A stretch of 64,000 nucleotides of DNA from Paenibacillus xylanivorans (GCF_001280595.1 NZ_LITU01000070.1:476504-540503), one strand, 5' to 3'; shown: positions 1 through 9,562, numbered from the stretch's first letter. The notes: generated from the sequence alone by a model not told the origin. Numbers and translations: made by a program.

Positions 1-131
1 GTAGCGGCTGGGGCGGCCGTAGCGCCGACAAGCGCAGCTCCGGGCGCGGCAGTGAAGGTTCACGCCGACCGGATTCCGCAGGACGCGGTCCGGCCAAGAG
101 CGACCGCCGTGATTCTCGTCGCGGACGGTAA
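1..131 (+). CDS. C-terminal tail of an Arg/Gly/Ser-rich protein (partial), possibly a DEAD-box RNA helicase
   Basis: The window opens inside this gene. The frame starting at base 3 reads about 42 residues rich in Arg, Gly, Ser and Asp, with repeated RRG, GRG and RRD-type pieces, and stops at TAA 129-131. Such basic, disordered RG-rich tails are typical of DEAD-box RNA helicases and other RNA-binding proteins, where they add non-specific RNA affinity. No catalytic motif is in view, so the helicase call is an inference from composition only. A good rho-independent terminator follows 59 bases after the stop, which supports this being the real end of a gene. Confidence 0.5.
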   Translation, partial: SGWGGRSADKRSSGRGSEGSRRPDSAGRGPAKSDRRDSRRGR

Positions 132-189
132 AAGATAAAAACTCATGGCAGGTAGTCTGGAAGAACGCCATACATTTTCCAAACATCAA

Positions 190-226
190 AACACCTCATC
201 CTAGACCTAAGGATGGGGTGTTTTTT
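190..226 (+). terminator. Rho-independent terminator
   Basis: AACACCTCATCC (190-201) pairs with GGATGGGGTGTT (211-222) with one G-T wobble, followed by a run of T. It ends the partial gene at the left edge. The remaining bases up to 365 show no coding signal on either strand. Confidence 0.85.
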
Positions 227-365
227 CGTCGAAGCTTATATGATAAAAATGATACGATGTCACGCGTAATTCCAGTACGCATGCAGGGGTGAACGGATTT
301 CGGATCGTCTATATAGAGGGATTGAGTTTGCACTAATTTACGTTTCGAGTCCATATACAACAGTG

Positions 366-1298
366 CTACACACGAACATCTGCGTACGAATCCCGATATT
401 TCTCGTTATACACCCGACCAACCGATTCCGCCAGACCACCGCGTGCCTTACCCGGATACAGCTCCAGAGTTCGATAGAGTCGCATGAACCGATCTTTGGG
501 CATAAAGCGGGCATAGCGGGTAATAAGACTGGGGAACAACTCTATATATTTACTTTTGCGTACAGCAGCGGCGGCTACAGCCGTCAGGATCTGAATACCG
601 TTGTGCAGCTGCAAAATATTAACCTCGTACGTGGCGATATACCGAATCGCATCTTCACGGACCAATTCCGGCTTCAGCCGTGCGATTTCACCGATATATT
701 CAGCGAGCAGTCGCTCGAAGCTGCGCAGCAGCAGAGGTTTGAGCTGCAGGTCCATATCGCTGCGCAGAACAAAGGATTGCAGCAGCGCAACCTGCTGCAG
801 ACGAATCCGGTCGTTGTAGACGAGTGAGCCGATCTCACGGAGCATTTCGTAGGCGAGCGCTTCATCCTGCTTGCGCGCTTCTGCCACAAGGGCCCAATTC
901 CGGTTAATGCCTTGGCGAATCGCTTCCTCGTCCTGACGCAGCATTCGTTTAAGTTCGCGCTGCTGTTCGGTCTGGAAGGATCGCCTTTGAATGAAGATCA
1001 GTGCAGCGAGAAGTACCAGGGAGACACTGGCTGCCGCCATCGCTTGGTCTATGCTTTCGCCAAAATAGATAGCAGCCGCACCAAGGATTACTGTAAAGAA
1101 CAGGTCGCGTACAATTCGACGTTTCACGCGGGAAGCGGCGCGCTCTTCGGCCGAGGCAAGGGTGCCACGCCCACAGGCGGTACACTGATCTTCCCACAGA
1201 CAGGTATACTGTCCGCACCGCTTGCAGACACGCAACTTTTGAAACGCATGCGTCGTTCTTATAAAAGGTCTGATGGATACAACTTGTTTAGGACTCAT
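366..1298 (-). CDS. Membrane protein with N-terminal zinc ribbon, function unknown
   Basis: I do not recognise a characterised family. From the ATG at 1298 the protein has 310 residues. A four-cysteine zinc-ribbon-like knuckle sits near the N-terminus (C25, C28, C39, C42, with C33 in between). Two hydrophobic segments follow at about residues 62-79 and 87-105, then a mostly helical, charged cytoplasmic region of about 200 residues. A TTG at 1304 is an alternative start. The gene follows a 47-residue membrane peptide gene by a few bases, so the two are probably co-transcribed. They diverge from the large vWA/tubulin/GTPase operon that starts at 1732. Zinc ribbons also occur in the operon GTPase (11734-12993), so membership of the same system is plausible but is inferred from position only. 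Confidence 0.75.
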   Translation of the reverse strand: MSPKQVVSIRPFIRTTHAFQKLRVCKRCGQYTCLWEDQCTACGRGTLASAEERAASRVKRRIVRDLFFTVILGAAAIYFGESIDQAMAAASVSLVLLAALIFIQRRSFQTEQQRELKRMLRQDEEAIRQGINRNWALVAEARKQDEALAYEMLREIGSLVYNDRIRLQQVALLQSFVLRSDMDLQLKPLLLRSFERLLAEYIGEIARLKPELVREDAIRYIATYEVNILQLHNGIQILTAVAAAAVRKSKYIELFPSLITRYARFMPKDRFMRLYRTLELYPGKARGGLAESVGRVYNEKYRDSYADVRV

Positions 1299-1300
1299 GC

Positions 1301-1444
1301 TCAATCACGCTCGCCATTCAGAATAGTGTAGAGGGTTCGATCTGCATCTTCCCGGGAAACGGGTTTGCGCCGATGAAGCAGGAACGCAATCCCCTTTATC
1401 ATGACAAAAAGAAACAATATGGCCAGGCATCCGTATGTAACCAT
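1301..1444 (-). CDS. Small single-pass membrane protein, 47 residues
   Basis: A short open frame begins MVTYGCLAILFLFVMIKGIA and ends GERD. One hydrophobic segment (residues about 3-23) is followed by a basic stretch (HRRK) and an acidic, polar tail, which is the layout of a small bitopic membrane protein with its tail in the cytoplasm. The start ATG at 1444 has AGAAAGGA upstream at a normal distance. The stop lies next to the start of the zinc-ribbon membrane protein gene (366-1298), suggesting translational coupling. No family is recognised. The ribosome-binding site, hydrophobic core followed by positive charges, and tight spacing support a real gene. Confidence 0.65.
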   Translation of the reverse strand: MVTYGCLAILFLFVMIKGIAFLLHRRKPVSREDADRTLYTILNGERD

Positions 1445-1682
1445 AATCCGTTCCTTTCTAGGCATAGTTAATATGCGTAGTTATAATGTTTACTGATCAA
1501 GTGTCGTTATATTGCAGTTTGCTGGCAATAACTATATCATATTTCCATAGTTGGAACTTTCATGCCAGTTCATGACGTGTATTCGTCGATTTTTGTCACT
1601 CATTACAAAACTGTAACTGAAGATAGGGGTGCTTTTCAGAATTTATTAGTAGACTGTTAAGATTTCCTTAAGGCTTGACGCC

Positions 1683-1688
1683 TATAAT
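1683..1688 (+). promoter_or_regulatory. Candidate -10 element of the vWA/tubulin/GTPase operon
   Basis: A perfect TATAAT lies at 1683-1688, 43 bases before the first ATG of the operon. No good -35 lies 17 bases upstream (the hexamer at 1660-1665 is AGATTT), so an activator or alternative sigma factor may be needed. The rest of 1445-1731 is AT-rich and non-coding. Confidence 0.4.
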
Positions 1689-1731
1689 AAACTATTCCCA
1701 TTTTAATCTCAAACGTGAAGGAGTACACCTA

Positions 1732-3525
1732 ATGCTGCGGACACGCAAAATACGCTGGCTCAGCGGAACTCTGGTTCTGCTGGCATTTCTAACGCTGCTG
1801 CTACCTCAGGCGTTGCTGCCACATGCTGTAGCGGCTCAGGCACAGACAAGTGGAATCGATGCGGTACTTGTAGCCGATGTAAGTAATTCAATGAATACAA
1901 GTGATCGTGACAAGATCAGTAATGAAGCCATGAAAATGTTTATTGATATGCTGCCGGTCCAGGGGGACAAGGTAGGGATTGTCGCTTACACCGATCAGGT
2001 GGAGCGGGAAAAGGCATTGCTGGAGATTCAGTCCGATGCGGATAAGAGCAGTCTGAAAGATTTTATTGATCAGCTCGGCCGAGGGCCATATACCGATATT
2101 TCTGTCGGGGTGGCTGAAGCGGTGAATGTGCTGAGCCATGGGGCTGACAAATCCCACTCACCAATGATCGTGCTGCTGGCTGACGGCAACAACGATTTTA
2201 ACAAAACCAAAGGCCGCACCCAGGCTCAGTCTGATGCGGATCTGGCAAAGGCCGTCAAGGAAGCACAGGATCAAGGGATTCCCGTCTATACGATTGGACT
2301 GAACGCAGACGGTAAACTCAACAAGGACGCACTGGCAGATCTGGCACAACAGACTGGAGGCAAGTCCTTCATTACGAATACGCCGGATGATCTGCCGCAG
2401 ATTCTGAGTGAGATTTTTGCGGATCATGCCAAACTGAATGTGGTGAAGCTGCCCTCCATTACAGGAAACGGCAGTTATCAGGAAGTTACCGTGAACGTAC
2501 CGAACGACAGTGTGCTGGAAGCGAACATCTCGATCATGTCTTCAAAACAAGTGCAGATCGAATTAACCGATCCTTCCGGCAAGGCCGTGGATCTGAATTC
2601 AAATGCAGCCAAGCTTTCAACTTCGAAGAGTTATTCCTTGGTGAAGCTGCTTAAACCCCAGGAAGGCGACTGGAAACTTCGGGTAAAAGGGGCTCCCAAA
2701 GACAGCATCGATATCAACCTGTTGTTCAACTATGATCTCCAGCTCGTCGTGGACCCAATTAAGACCAAGTCCTATACGAAGGGCGACAAAGTCGATCTGA
2801 CAGCCAAGCTGGAGAATGGGGGACAACCGCTGCAGGATAATGACCTGTATGCCGATATGAAGGCGACATTGGTCGTAAACGATTTGGATACAGGCAAAAG
2901 CGAGGAACAGCCGATCGAAAACACGGGCACAGAGTTCACCGGAACGTTTGAAGTGCCGGACAACCATAAATACGAACTCGTCATTCGGGCAGAGGAGGAC
3001 AGCTTCTACCGGGAAAGTGCCCCAATCACGATCAATGCGGGTGGAGCAGCCGGAAGCGGAACTCAACCAACGACTTCTGCTGGCGAGCAGGATAAACCAT
3101 TCCCATGGTTACCCGTTATTCTTGGTGTGATCGCTCTGGTCGTTGTAGCCGTTGGAGGCTGGTTCCTCATGGGCTGGCTAAAACGCAAAAACCGCGGATT
3201 TGTTGGACAGATGGTTGTTGAAATTCGTGATGAGAACACCGGGGACAAGTCTTACCCGCAATATAAAAAACTGGCCTCCTTCCGGGGCAGATTCCATCTG
3301 CATCAGCTGTTACAGCTGGACCCTGAATTGAAGGAAACCGAGAAATATGTATTTACACCCAGCAATGGGGATCGAATTATAATTCGCAATACCGCAGGTG
3401 GAACGTTGGAGAAATCCGGCCGTGCCGTTGATGCAAGCTCAGGCGTTGAACTGAAGAACGGTGACCGACTGAGCATCCCGCTGCAACAGGCGGACAAGAC
3501 CATTTTAATTGAATATTTGGTATAA
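1732..3525 (+). CDS. vWA-domain protein, exported and membrane-anchored, with cytoplasmic FHA-like tail
   Basis: The 597-residue protein starts at the ATG at 1732, preceded by AAGGAG (1718-1723) at ideal spacing; an in-frame TTG at 1675 has no ribosome-binding site. Order of parts: signal peptide or N-terminal anchor (residues 1-35); vWA domain with the MIDAS metal site DVSNS (D49, S51, S53) and a later LLADG strand; a beta-rich extracellular region, probably Ig-like; one transmembrane helix (about 457-480) followed by KRKNR; then a cytoplasmic beta-rich domain of about 105 residues whose DRIIIRNT and ELKNGDRLSI pieces resemble an FHA-like sandwich. vWA domains bind protein ligands through a divalent metal, so this subunit may sense or bind something outside and signal inwards. 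It is the first gene of the operon, 41 bases before the tubulin-like gene. The vWA call is firm; the FHA-like fold is tentative. Confidence 0.85.
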   Translation: MLRTRKIRWLSGTLVLLAFLTLLLPQALLPHAVAAQAQTSGIDAVLVADVSNSMNTSDRDKISNEAMKMFIDMLPVQGDKVGIVAYTDQVEREKALLEIQSDADKSSLKDFIDQLGRGPYTDISVGVAEAVNVLSHGADKSHSPMIVLLADGNNDFNKTKGRTQAQSDADLAKAVKEAQDQGIPVYTIGLNADGKLNKDALADLAQQTGGKSFITNTPDDLPQILSEIFADHAKLNVVKLPSITGNGSYQEVTVNVPNDSVLEANISIMSSKQVQIELTDPSGKAVDLNSNAAKLSTSKSYSLVKLLKPQEGDWKLRVKGAPKDSIDINLLFNYDLQLVVDPIKTKSYTKGDKVDLTAKLENGGQPLQDNDLYADMKATLVVNDLDTGKSEEQPIENTGTEFTGTFEVPDNHKYELVIRAEEDSFYRESAPITINAGGAAGSGTQPTTSAGEQDKPFPWLPVILGVIALVVVAVGGWFLMGWLKRKNRGFVGQMVVEIRDENTGDKSYPQYKKLASFRGRFHLHQLLQLDPELKETEKYVFTPSNGDRIIIRNTAGGTLEKSGRAVDASSGVELKNGDRLSIPLQQADKTILIEYLV

Positions 3526-3566
3526 CAGGCATTTGCACTTGCAGATGACGAAAGGGAGGACTTGGA

Positions 3567-6500
3567 ATGAAACCGATTGTTAGAGAACATATTCAGCAAC
3601 TGGATGTATCGCTTGGCGGAGGGATTGTCAGCGAGAAAATCAGAGTCGATACGATTGATAACCCGATTCTGATTATCGGCCTTGGAGGAACAGGTATTGA
3701 TGCGCTGTTGCGCCTTAAATACCAGATTAACCGACGTTTCAAGCTGCCACAGGACCCGGTATCCAAGAAAAAAATGGACAAACCGTCCAACGTGGAGTTT
3801 CTTGCTTTTGAAACGAACGAACAGGATCGCGCGAAAAGGTATAAGGGCATCGGACTCGATCCAATTAATGAATTCGTACTGCTGTCCAATGCCGAGATTG
3901 GTGGACTGCTTCAGAATCGCAGCGTATTGGAGCCATATATTACGGATTGGTTGTCTCCGGAGCTGAGCATCACCGATGGCATGAACGGCGCCGCAGGGGT
4001 GCGTCAGGCTGGACGTCTGCTGTTGTTTACGAAGATTAACCAGGTCGTTCAGGCGATCGACAAAAAGATCAAAACGTTATCTGTAGGCACCAACAAAAAA
4101 CTGATGGTGTTCCTGCTGACAGGTCTTTCCGGTGGTACGGGCAGTGGTTGCTTCCTCGATATTTCCTATATCGTGCGAGGGATTATCGAACGTGATCACG
4201 GCTCCGCCGGGATTGACCGTGTGAACACGCTTGGATATCTGTTCACACCAGACGTGAACCTGTCCAACAAAAGTTTGAGTGAGCATACTCGTGAGTACAT
4301 CCGCAAGAATGGTTACGCTGCGCTCAAGGAACTGGATTACTGGATGAACGTGGATAGCCGGGGAGAGCGTTTCTCCCAGAAATACGGCAATATTCTGACG
4401 GTGAATTCACCACTGCCGCCGTTCAACCTGTGTCATCTGATTTCTGCAACCAATACGGAAGGCAAACTGCTGGAGAACGCCTATGATTACTGCATGAACG
4501 TTACCGCCGAGAACATCACCAACTTTATGGCGAGTGAGGAAAAGCAGTCGGGCGAGGAGTTTGCCATTCACGACTATATTAGCAACATTCGTACGAACAT
4601 TGCGCAGATGAACAAGGCGTACCCGGCCAACTATGATTACAACATCATCGGTGCATCCTCAGCGGTACTGCCGATTGAAGAAATGACGACCTATCTGGCT
4701 TACCGTATGTTCGACAAAATGAGCACCATGTTCTCCAAAGCGCCGAATCAGGAGGATACCGAGAAGTTTGCCCGCAAGCTGGGCATTGATCTCGAAAGTG
4801 TGGTCAAGTCCTTTGAAGCCCGCGTGCCGGAGCCGCTGCCAGGTTACCAGAACAGCGAGCGTCTGTCCTATGGCAATGTGGTGAAATCACAGGTCGTGAA
4901 CATGGACACGGAACTGGAGCAGAACTTCCTGGCCCGTGCCCGTGAAGAATATATCAAGGCGAAGAAGCAGCTGCCTGGAGAGATTGCGGGTCAGTTCACC
5001 GAACAGATCCGGCGCATGTTTTTGCATCCTGAACAGGGTCCGTTCTATGTCTCACGCCTGATTTATACGGAAAAAGGCTTCTGTGTACTTAAGATGGTTC
5101 AGTCGTACATTGAAACCCTGCGTGAGAATGCATTCCGCATTCCGCGTGATATTGAGGCTGCTCAGGAGCAGTCCGAAGAGAAACTGGGCGATGCGAAGAG
5201 TGCTTTCGTCTCCAAAGACAAGAAGAAGAATGCTTATATTGAAGCAAAAATTCATGAGTACTGGCTGCATGCCGATGTGGAACGCAATGATCAGATGATC
5301 GAGTTCTACGAGGACCTGTACGAATTGCTGAACCAGGAAAACAGCCGCATTTATAACGTATTTACCGAAACGCTGAACGCGCTCAGCTCGATCTTCTCCA
5401 AAAACGGGGATATTCTGACACGCGGCGAAGAACAATCCGATCACAAAGGCAACAAGACTTATTATTGGAACGTTGTAAGTGTGCCAGATATCGTCAGTGT
5501 GGTGGATGGACTGCTGGACAAGCGCGATACGGATGATCTGATCCGTGACTTCTCCCGTGAATTGCTGGAAAACTCCAGCCAGTGGGTGAAGGAAAACGAG
5601 ATCGATATCGTCAGCTCCATCTCTGATTTCCTGACTGAGAAATTCGGGGATCTGATTACCCGCTCGATGGAGGACTTCCTGGTTATTAAATATGGACAGG
5701 ATGAGTCGGTCGAGAAATTCGTGGAACGCTTCATTGCAGGCAAACTGGATGATGAGGCGGTACCGGTGTTCAATCTGAGCAACAGCACAGGCAGTCTGCA
5801 TTTCCCATCCTGGGGATTCGTATCGGTGCCAGCACAGGCGCCGGGCATTCTGAGAGGGATTCGCAACTATCAGAACAATGCGGTGGGCAAATCCCATTTT
5901 ACCGTCAAGGAAAGTGAAGTGCGCAACCGGATCTTCTGGCTGAACACTCGCAACGGGGTACCCCTGTTTGTGTACACGCCGCTCAAAGTATATGAGGAAA
6001 GTTATGAACGTACCATTTTGGACAAAGAAGGCATCGGCCGCCATCTGGTGCAGACCGAGAAGAACAACTGGACCTATCTGCCGTCTCCGATTCCGGAAAA
6101 ATCCTGGGGTGATGTGTACGAGAACGCTCGGGTGAAGCAATACAATGCCCGTGTACGCACTGAATTCGAGCAGGCAGTTGGATACCGGATTGTTACAGCC
6201 AAAACAATTGACGAAAACACAAGCAATCGCTACGCCGTTGTTACGACAGAACCGTTCGACTTGTCCGCGAAGCTTGGTGCCTACGACATGCGCCTGACGT
6301 CCACTACGCCGAACCTGGGTGAAGTGAAGCGTGCAGTTATGGAACTGAAACGCCTGCAATCCGAAGGATTGCCGCGGGTGTCGGTGAAGGACATTTTCGG
6401 AAGTATTAATGAAGATATGGCCAAAGAAAACCTCGTGCGTTCCCCGCAGTTGATCGCGCGGGTACGTGAAGAACTGGCGAAAATGAACGCCATCTCGGCC

Positions 6501-6956
6501 AAAGTCGCTGAACTGGAAGGCATTCTCGCCCAGCACCAGGACGAGGAGCAGTGGTATGACCGCTTCATCGAAGCACTCTACACGGATACCATCGTGAAGA
6601 AGGGCGCGCTGTACGTCTATGACCGTGATCCCGAAGAAGACGCATGGGAGCCGTTTGCGAACCTGATGAAGAGCCGCAACTTTGCTGAATATGAAGTGTT
6701 TGGTAACTTCCGTGGACTCGCGGAGAAGGATCGCAGTACATTGCTGCGCAAAGCTTCCCGTCGTGATAACGACCTGACCGCTTCTGAAGATATTACGCCA
6801 CTGCTTAGCAAGCTGGATGATCTGGCTGCATTGTTCATGGAATCCCGTGATCGCCTGGAATACGAGCGAGTGGAACTGGCAAACGGGGAAGACATCTACC
6901 AGTTCTACAGAACGATGTCATCGAAACTGAATGACATTCGCAGAAGGCTGAAGTAA
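3567..6956 (+). CDS. Tubulin/FtsZ-superfamily-like large GTPase (Tubulin_2 type)
   Basis: This 1129-residue cytoplasmic protein carries two hallmarks of the tubulin/FtsZ fold near its N-terminus: a glycine loop IIGLGGTGIDAL (G38-G43) at the end of the first strand, and GLSGGTGSG (residues 186-194), which matches the tubulin signature [SAG]GGTG[SAT]G that binds the GTP phosphates. It is more than twice the length of FtsZ. The C-terminal two thirds are helical and charged and match nothing I know. AAGGGAGG precedes the ATG. No transmembrane segment is visible. It lies between the exported vWA gene and the 854-residue gene, with a 1-base gap to the latter. Whether it forms filaments cannot be told from the sequence. 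Bacterial tubulin-like proteins of this type are known from genome surveys as partners of vWA and GTPase proteins. Confidence 0.8.
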   Translation: MKPIVREHIQQLDVSLGGGIVSEKIRVDTIDNPILIIGLGGTGIDALLRLKYQINRRFKLPQDPVSKKKMDKPSNVEFLAFETNEQDRAKRYKGIGLDPINEFVLLSNAEIGGLLQNRSVLEPYITDWLSPELSITDGMNGAAGVRQAGRLLLFTKINQVVQAIDKKIKTLSVGTNKKLMVFLLTGLSGGTGSGCFLDISYIVRGIIERDHGSAGIDRVNTLGYLFTPDVNLSNKSLSEHTREYIRKNGYAALKELDYWMNVDSRGERFSQKYGNILTVNSPLPPFNLCHLISATNTEGKLLENAYDYCMNVTAENITNFMASEEKQSGEEFAIHDYISNIRTNIAQMNKAYPANYDYNIIGASSAVLPIEEMTTYLAYRMFDKMSTMFSKAPNQEDTEKFARKLGIDLESVVKSFEARVPEPLPGYQNSERLSYGNVVKSQVVNMDTELEQNFLARAREEYIKAKKQLPGEIAGQFTEQIRRMFLHPEQGPFYVSRLIYTEKGFCVLKMVQSYIETLRENAFRIPRDIEAAQEQSEEKLGDAKSAFVSKDKKKNAYIEAKIHEYWLHADVERNDQMIEFYEDLYELLNQENSRIYNVFTETLNALSSIFSKNGDILTRGEEQSDHKGNKTYYWNVVSVPDIVSVVDGLLDKRDTDDLIRDFSRELLENSSQWVKENEIDIVSSISDFLTEKFGDLITRSMEDFLVIKYGQDESVEKFVERFIAGKLDDEAVPVFNLSNSTGSLHFPSWGFVSVPAQAPGILRGIRNYQNNAVGKSHFTVKESEVRNRIFWLNTRNGVPLFVYTPLKVYEESYERTILDKEGIGRHLVQTEKNNWTYLPSPIPEKSWGDVYENARVKQYNARVRTEFEQAVGYRIVTAKTIDENTSNRYAVVTTEPFDLSAKLGAYDMRLTSTTPNLGEVKRAVMELKRLQSEGLPRVSVKDIFGSINEDMAKENLVRSPQLIARVREELAKMNAISAKVAELEGILAQHQDEEQWYDRFIEALYTDTIVKKGALYVYDRDPEEDAWEPFANLMKSRNFAEYEVFGNFRGLAEKDRSTLLRKASRRDNDLTASEDITPLLSKLDDLAALFMESRDRLEYERVELANGEDIYQFYRTMSSKLNDIRRRLK

Positions 6957-6957
6957 G

Positions 6958-9522
6958 ATGGTGGCCGGGATGGAGTTCAGCTCGAACAATGCCCTGAAGC
7001 GTAATCTGGAGAAGTACGCAGCCCAGTATGCAACAGAGCAGGAGCGTCAGGGCAGCCTGGGTGATGGTCGCAGCAGTATCCATTACCCCGCCCTGTTCCT
7101 GTTCGTGGGTGATCAGGTCGCTCCGGCAGTATCTGCTGTCCAGGAGATCAATCGGCTGAAATGGGATAACGGAGAAGGCGTAGTCTACGTACAGATTGGG
7201 ACGGAAGATCAGGATGATGACCGTCATCTTGACCATGACAGCAGCGGACGAATGAAGCATGACAACGATAATCGTGTTCAGCTTGACCGCGGTGAACATA
7301 GAGATGACCGTCAACCATCATATCCAGGTGTGCATCGTACGGCTGACGCTATGAGTCGCAGCTCGTTCGATGACGGTCAGGTGACCCGCCACGTGCTTCC
7401 GATATCCGGTGCACAGACCGGTCGACCGTCCAAAACACTGCGCAAGGATGTACACCGCAGCTTCCACGATTCCGATCAGGCCCTGTTTGGTCTGAATCGC
7501 ACCTTGCGGCGGGTGAGTAATCGTATTGCCGAATACGGACGTTTGTATTCGTCGTTCGATCGAATCTACGTGACGGTCGTGACCCGGGCAGACGATCCAT
7601 TGAATGTGTTGTTACCGGAGCTTACCAAGCTGACCGAAACGATATTGGCTCAATCCTTCAAGTCGGTACAGACCGATCTGCATGTGCTGGTCAGCGAGAT
7701 GGAGCAGGTCGATTCCTTTGGATATGCAAGTGCAGCAGGACTCGCTTTTTTGCGGGAACTGGATTACATGCAAGGGCTGGACTATACGTTCAGCGGTAAT
7801 CTGCTGGTTACGGAGGACGGTATCTCTATTCCGGTTGTGCATCCTGCATCGCCATTGTTCGATCTCGTATACATTTTGTCAGACAAAAACGAGCGGGGAA
7901 CCGGCGTACCCGGCGGGTGGATCGAAAATGCCGAGATCATCTGCCGAATCTGTCTGCTCAAGAACCGGAAGCAGGATGCAGAGAGCTCCGGTGCTGTTTC
8001 AAGCACAGGAGCCAACACCTATAACAATACGTCGTTCAAAAACAATATACGCACCACTTCGGATCAGCACGGTTATGCCAGTGCAGGCTTTGCCGAGATC
8101 AGACGGCCGAACAAACCGATTGCTCTCGCGGTGTTGTATCACCTGTATCGTTATCTGCTTGAACGGATGCGGCAGGAACCCGAATGGAGCATCAAGGACA
8201 AGCTCGCCTTCTTTGGACTGGACGGGGCTTCGGTAGAGCGCAAAGTGGAAGGAATACTTCCTGGTGAGGATCTGGTGGGTGGCATGAGCGGCATTATGAC
8301 GCATAACGTCAGCTTCACGGATCTGAAGCCGCTCTCGCTACGTGAAGCGGAGAGAGCGCTGTTCGGTCATGGGGCAGAGGCGTACTTTCGTGATAACGTG
8401 GTCCGTCTTGTCGAGGAACGAGTGCGTCAGCGTAGTACAGAAGGCTCCCTTCGCCGCCAAGCCGAGCAATCGCGCACGGAGCATCCTGAGGTTGGCTATT
8501 TTCAGTGGGCCGCCTGGAGTGACAACGGGTTCGGCAGTGTGCGAGAGGCATTGCTTGGACTGATTCGGGATAAATCGGTGCAGCTTGACTCCGCACGTGC
8601 CTTGCTTGAGCAGCGTCAGCAGGAACGGGTAGAGGATCAGTCGTTCAAACGGGCGTTGTTCCGTGACAAACAGAACGTGCGCAACCTTATCGATTGTTTG
8701 TTGGAGCGGGTGTATGTGCCCAAGGTTGAATTGCTTCGTCTGGAGAATGAATTGCAGCTGCTTCGTGTCTACGACACAGAAATGGAACAACTGCATACGT
8801 TCTGTCGGAAGGTAACAGAAACACTGGCAACGCTGGAACGTATCTTGCGTGAGACCGCTGTAGAGAGCATCGCCGCTGCAGATGAATACATCGGGCAGAA
8901 CGTGATGGAATACTACGGGAAAGTGACGGAAGCGCTGATCGCCGATTTGGAGGCAAAGCGCGGACGGGATGTCTGGTTTGAGGACCGCCATATGGGGGAT
9001 ATGAACCGACTTGCGACCGAAGGAAACGAGCGACTCCTGCAACGTCTGATGGAAGTATGTCATGCAATGCTGCTTACAGCAGAACCGCTCAGGGTACCTT
9101 TCGAAGAAGAATTGTTGCTTCGGGCAAATGTTACAATTACCTATGGCGACAAAAACGTACTGACCCGCGATGATCTGTTCCGCCGATTGTACCGCACGCT
9201 GGAGGAGCAGGCGGTCGTTCGGGTAAGAGTATTCGACTATACGCAGGAACATCGTTATGAAGAGAAATATTTCTTTGGTGATCACCATAGTGCCTTCATG
9301 GACTATGCGGCGCATGCCGAAGAAACGTCACGGATCTATAAGCTGGGTGTGGTATACGAAGAACGAAGCAGTGGTGTGGAGAAGCTGAATCTGATGGGAG
9401 GCTTCCATCTGGAAGACTTGATGGTGTACCGCAATGGCCGAGTGTACTACGATTCTTACACGGAGAATGGTTATGAGCTCCATCCCTCCGATCTGGCCGA
9501 GAAGCTGTCACCCATGCGCTAA
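6958..9522 (+). CDS. Large cytoplasmic protein of unknown function, operon partner of the tubulin-like protein
   Basis: The 854-residue protein starts one base after the stop of the tubulin-like gene, so translation is probably coupled. I do not recognise the family. An N-terminal strand-turn-helix (LFLFVGDQVAPAVSAVQEIN) is followed by a low-complexity insertion rich in Asp, His and Arg (about residues 83-150). Next comes an alpha/beta region with strands such as RIYVTVVTRAD and DLHVLVSEME, and a segment FDLVYILSDKNERG. Similar FD.x.Y/L.D.N segments occur in tubulin-like proteins as I know them, which raises the possibility of a second, degenerate tubulin-like subunit without the GGTG loop; this is speculative. 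The C-terminal half is helical, probably coiled coil, and ends in a small beta-rich region. No membrane segment is seen. Confidence 0.7.
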   Translation: MVAGMEFSSNNALKRNLEKYAAQYATEQERQGSLGDGRSSIHYPALFLFVGDQVAPAVSAVQEINRLKWDNGEGVVYVQIGTEDQDDDRHLDHDSSGRMKHDNDNRVQLDRGEHRDDRQPSYPGVHRTADAMSRSSFDDGQVTRHVLPISGAQTGRPSKTLRKDVHRSFHDSDQALFGLNRTLRRVSNRIAEYGRLYSSFDRIYVTVVTRADDPLNVLLPELTKLTETILAQSFKSVQTDLHVLVSEMEQVDSFGYASAAGLAFLRELDYMQGLDYTFSGNLLVTEDGISIPVVHPASPLFDLVYILSDKNERGTGVPGGWIENAEIICRICLLKNRKQDAESSGAVSSTGANTYNNTSFKNNIRTTSDQHGYASAGFAEIRRPNKPIALAVLYHLYRYLLERMRQEPEWSIKDKLAFFGLDGASVERKVEGILPGEDLVGGMSGIMTHNVSFTDLKPLSLREAERALFGHGAEAYFRDNVVRLVEERVRQRSTEGSLRRQAEQSRTEHPEVGYFQWAAWSDNGFGSVREALLGLIRDKSVQLDSARALLEQRQQERVEDQSFKRALFRDKQNVRNLIDCLLERVYVPKVELLRLENELQLLRVYDTEMEQLHTFCRKVTETLATLERILRETAVESIAAADEYIGQNVMEYYGKVTEALIADLEAKRGRDVWFEDRHMGDMNRLATEGNERLLQRLMEVCHAMLLTAEPLRVPFEEELLLRANVTITYGDKNVLTRDDLFRRLYRTLEEQAVVRVRVFDYTQEHRYEEKYFFGDHHSAFMDYAAHAEETSRIYKLGVVYEERSSGVEKLNLMGGFHLEDLMVYRNGRVYYDSYTENGYELHPSDLAEKLSPMR

Positions 9523-9562
9523 AACATAAGACCGTGTCTCTATGGACGGAAGGGAGGTACAG

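Noticed and set aside
1675..1731. TTG at 1675 as the start of the first vWA gene
   Set aside because: No ribosome-binding site; it lies on the promoter -10 region, while ATG 1732 has AAGGAG at ideal spacing.
5052..6536. Long minus-strand open frame opposite the tubulin-like gene
   Set aside because: Same reasoning: antisense shadow of the real gene, His/Phe/Arg-rich nonsense composition.
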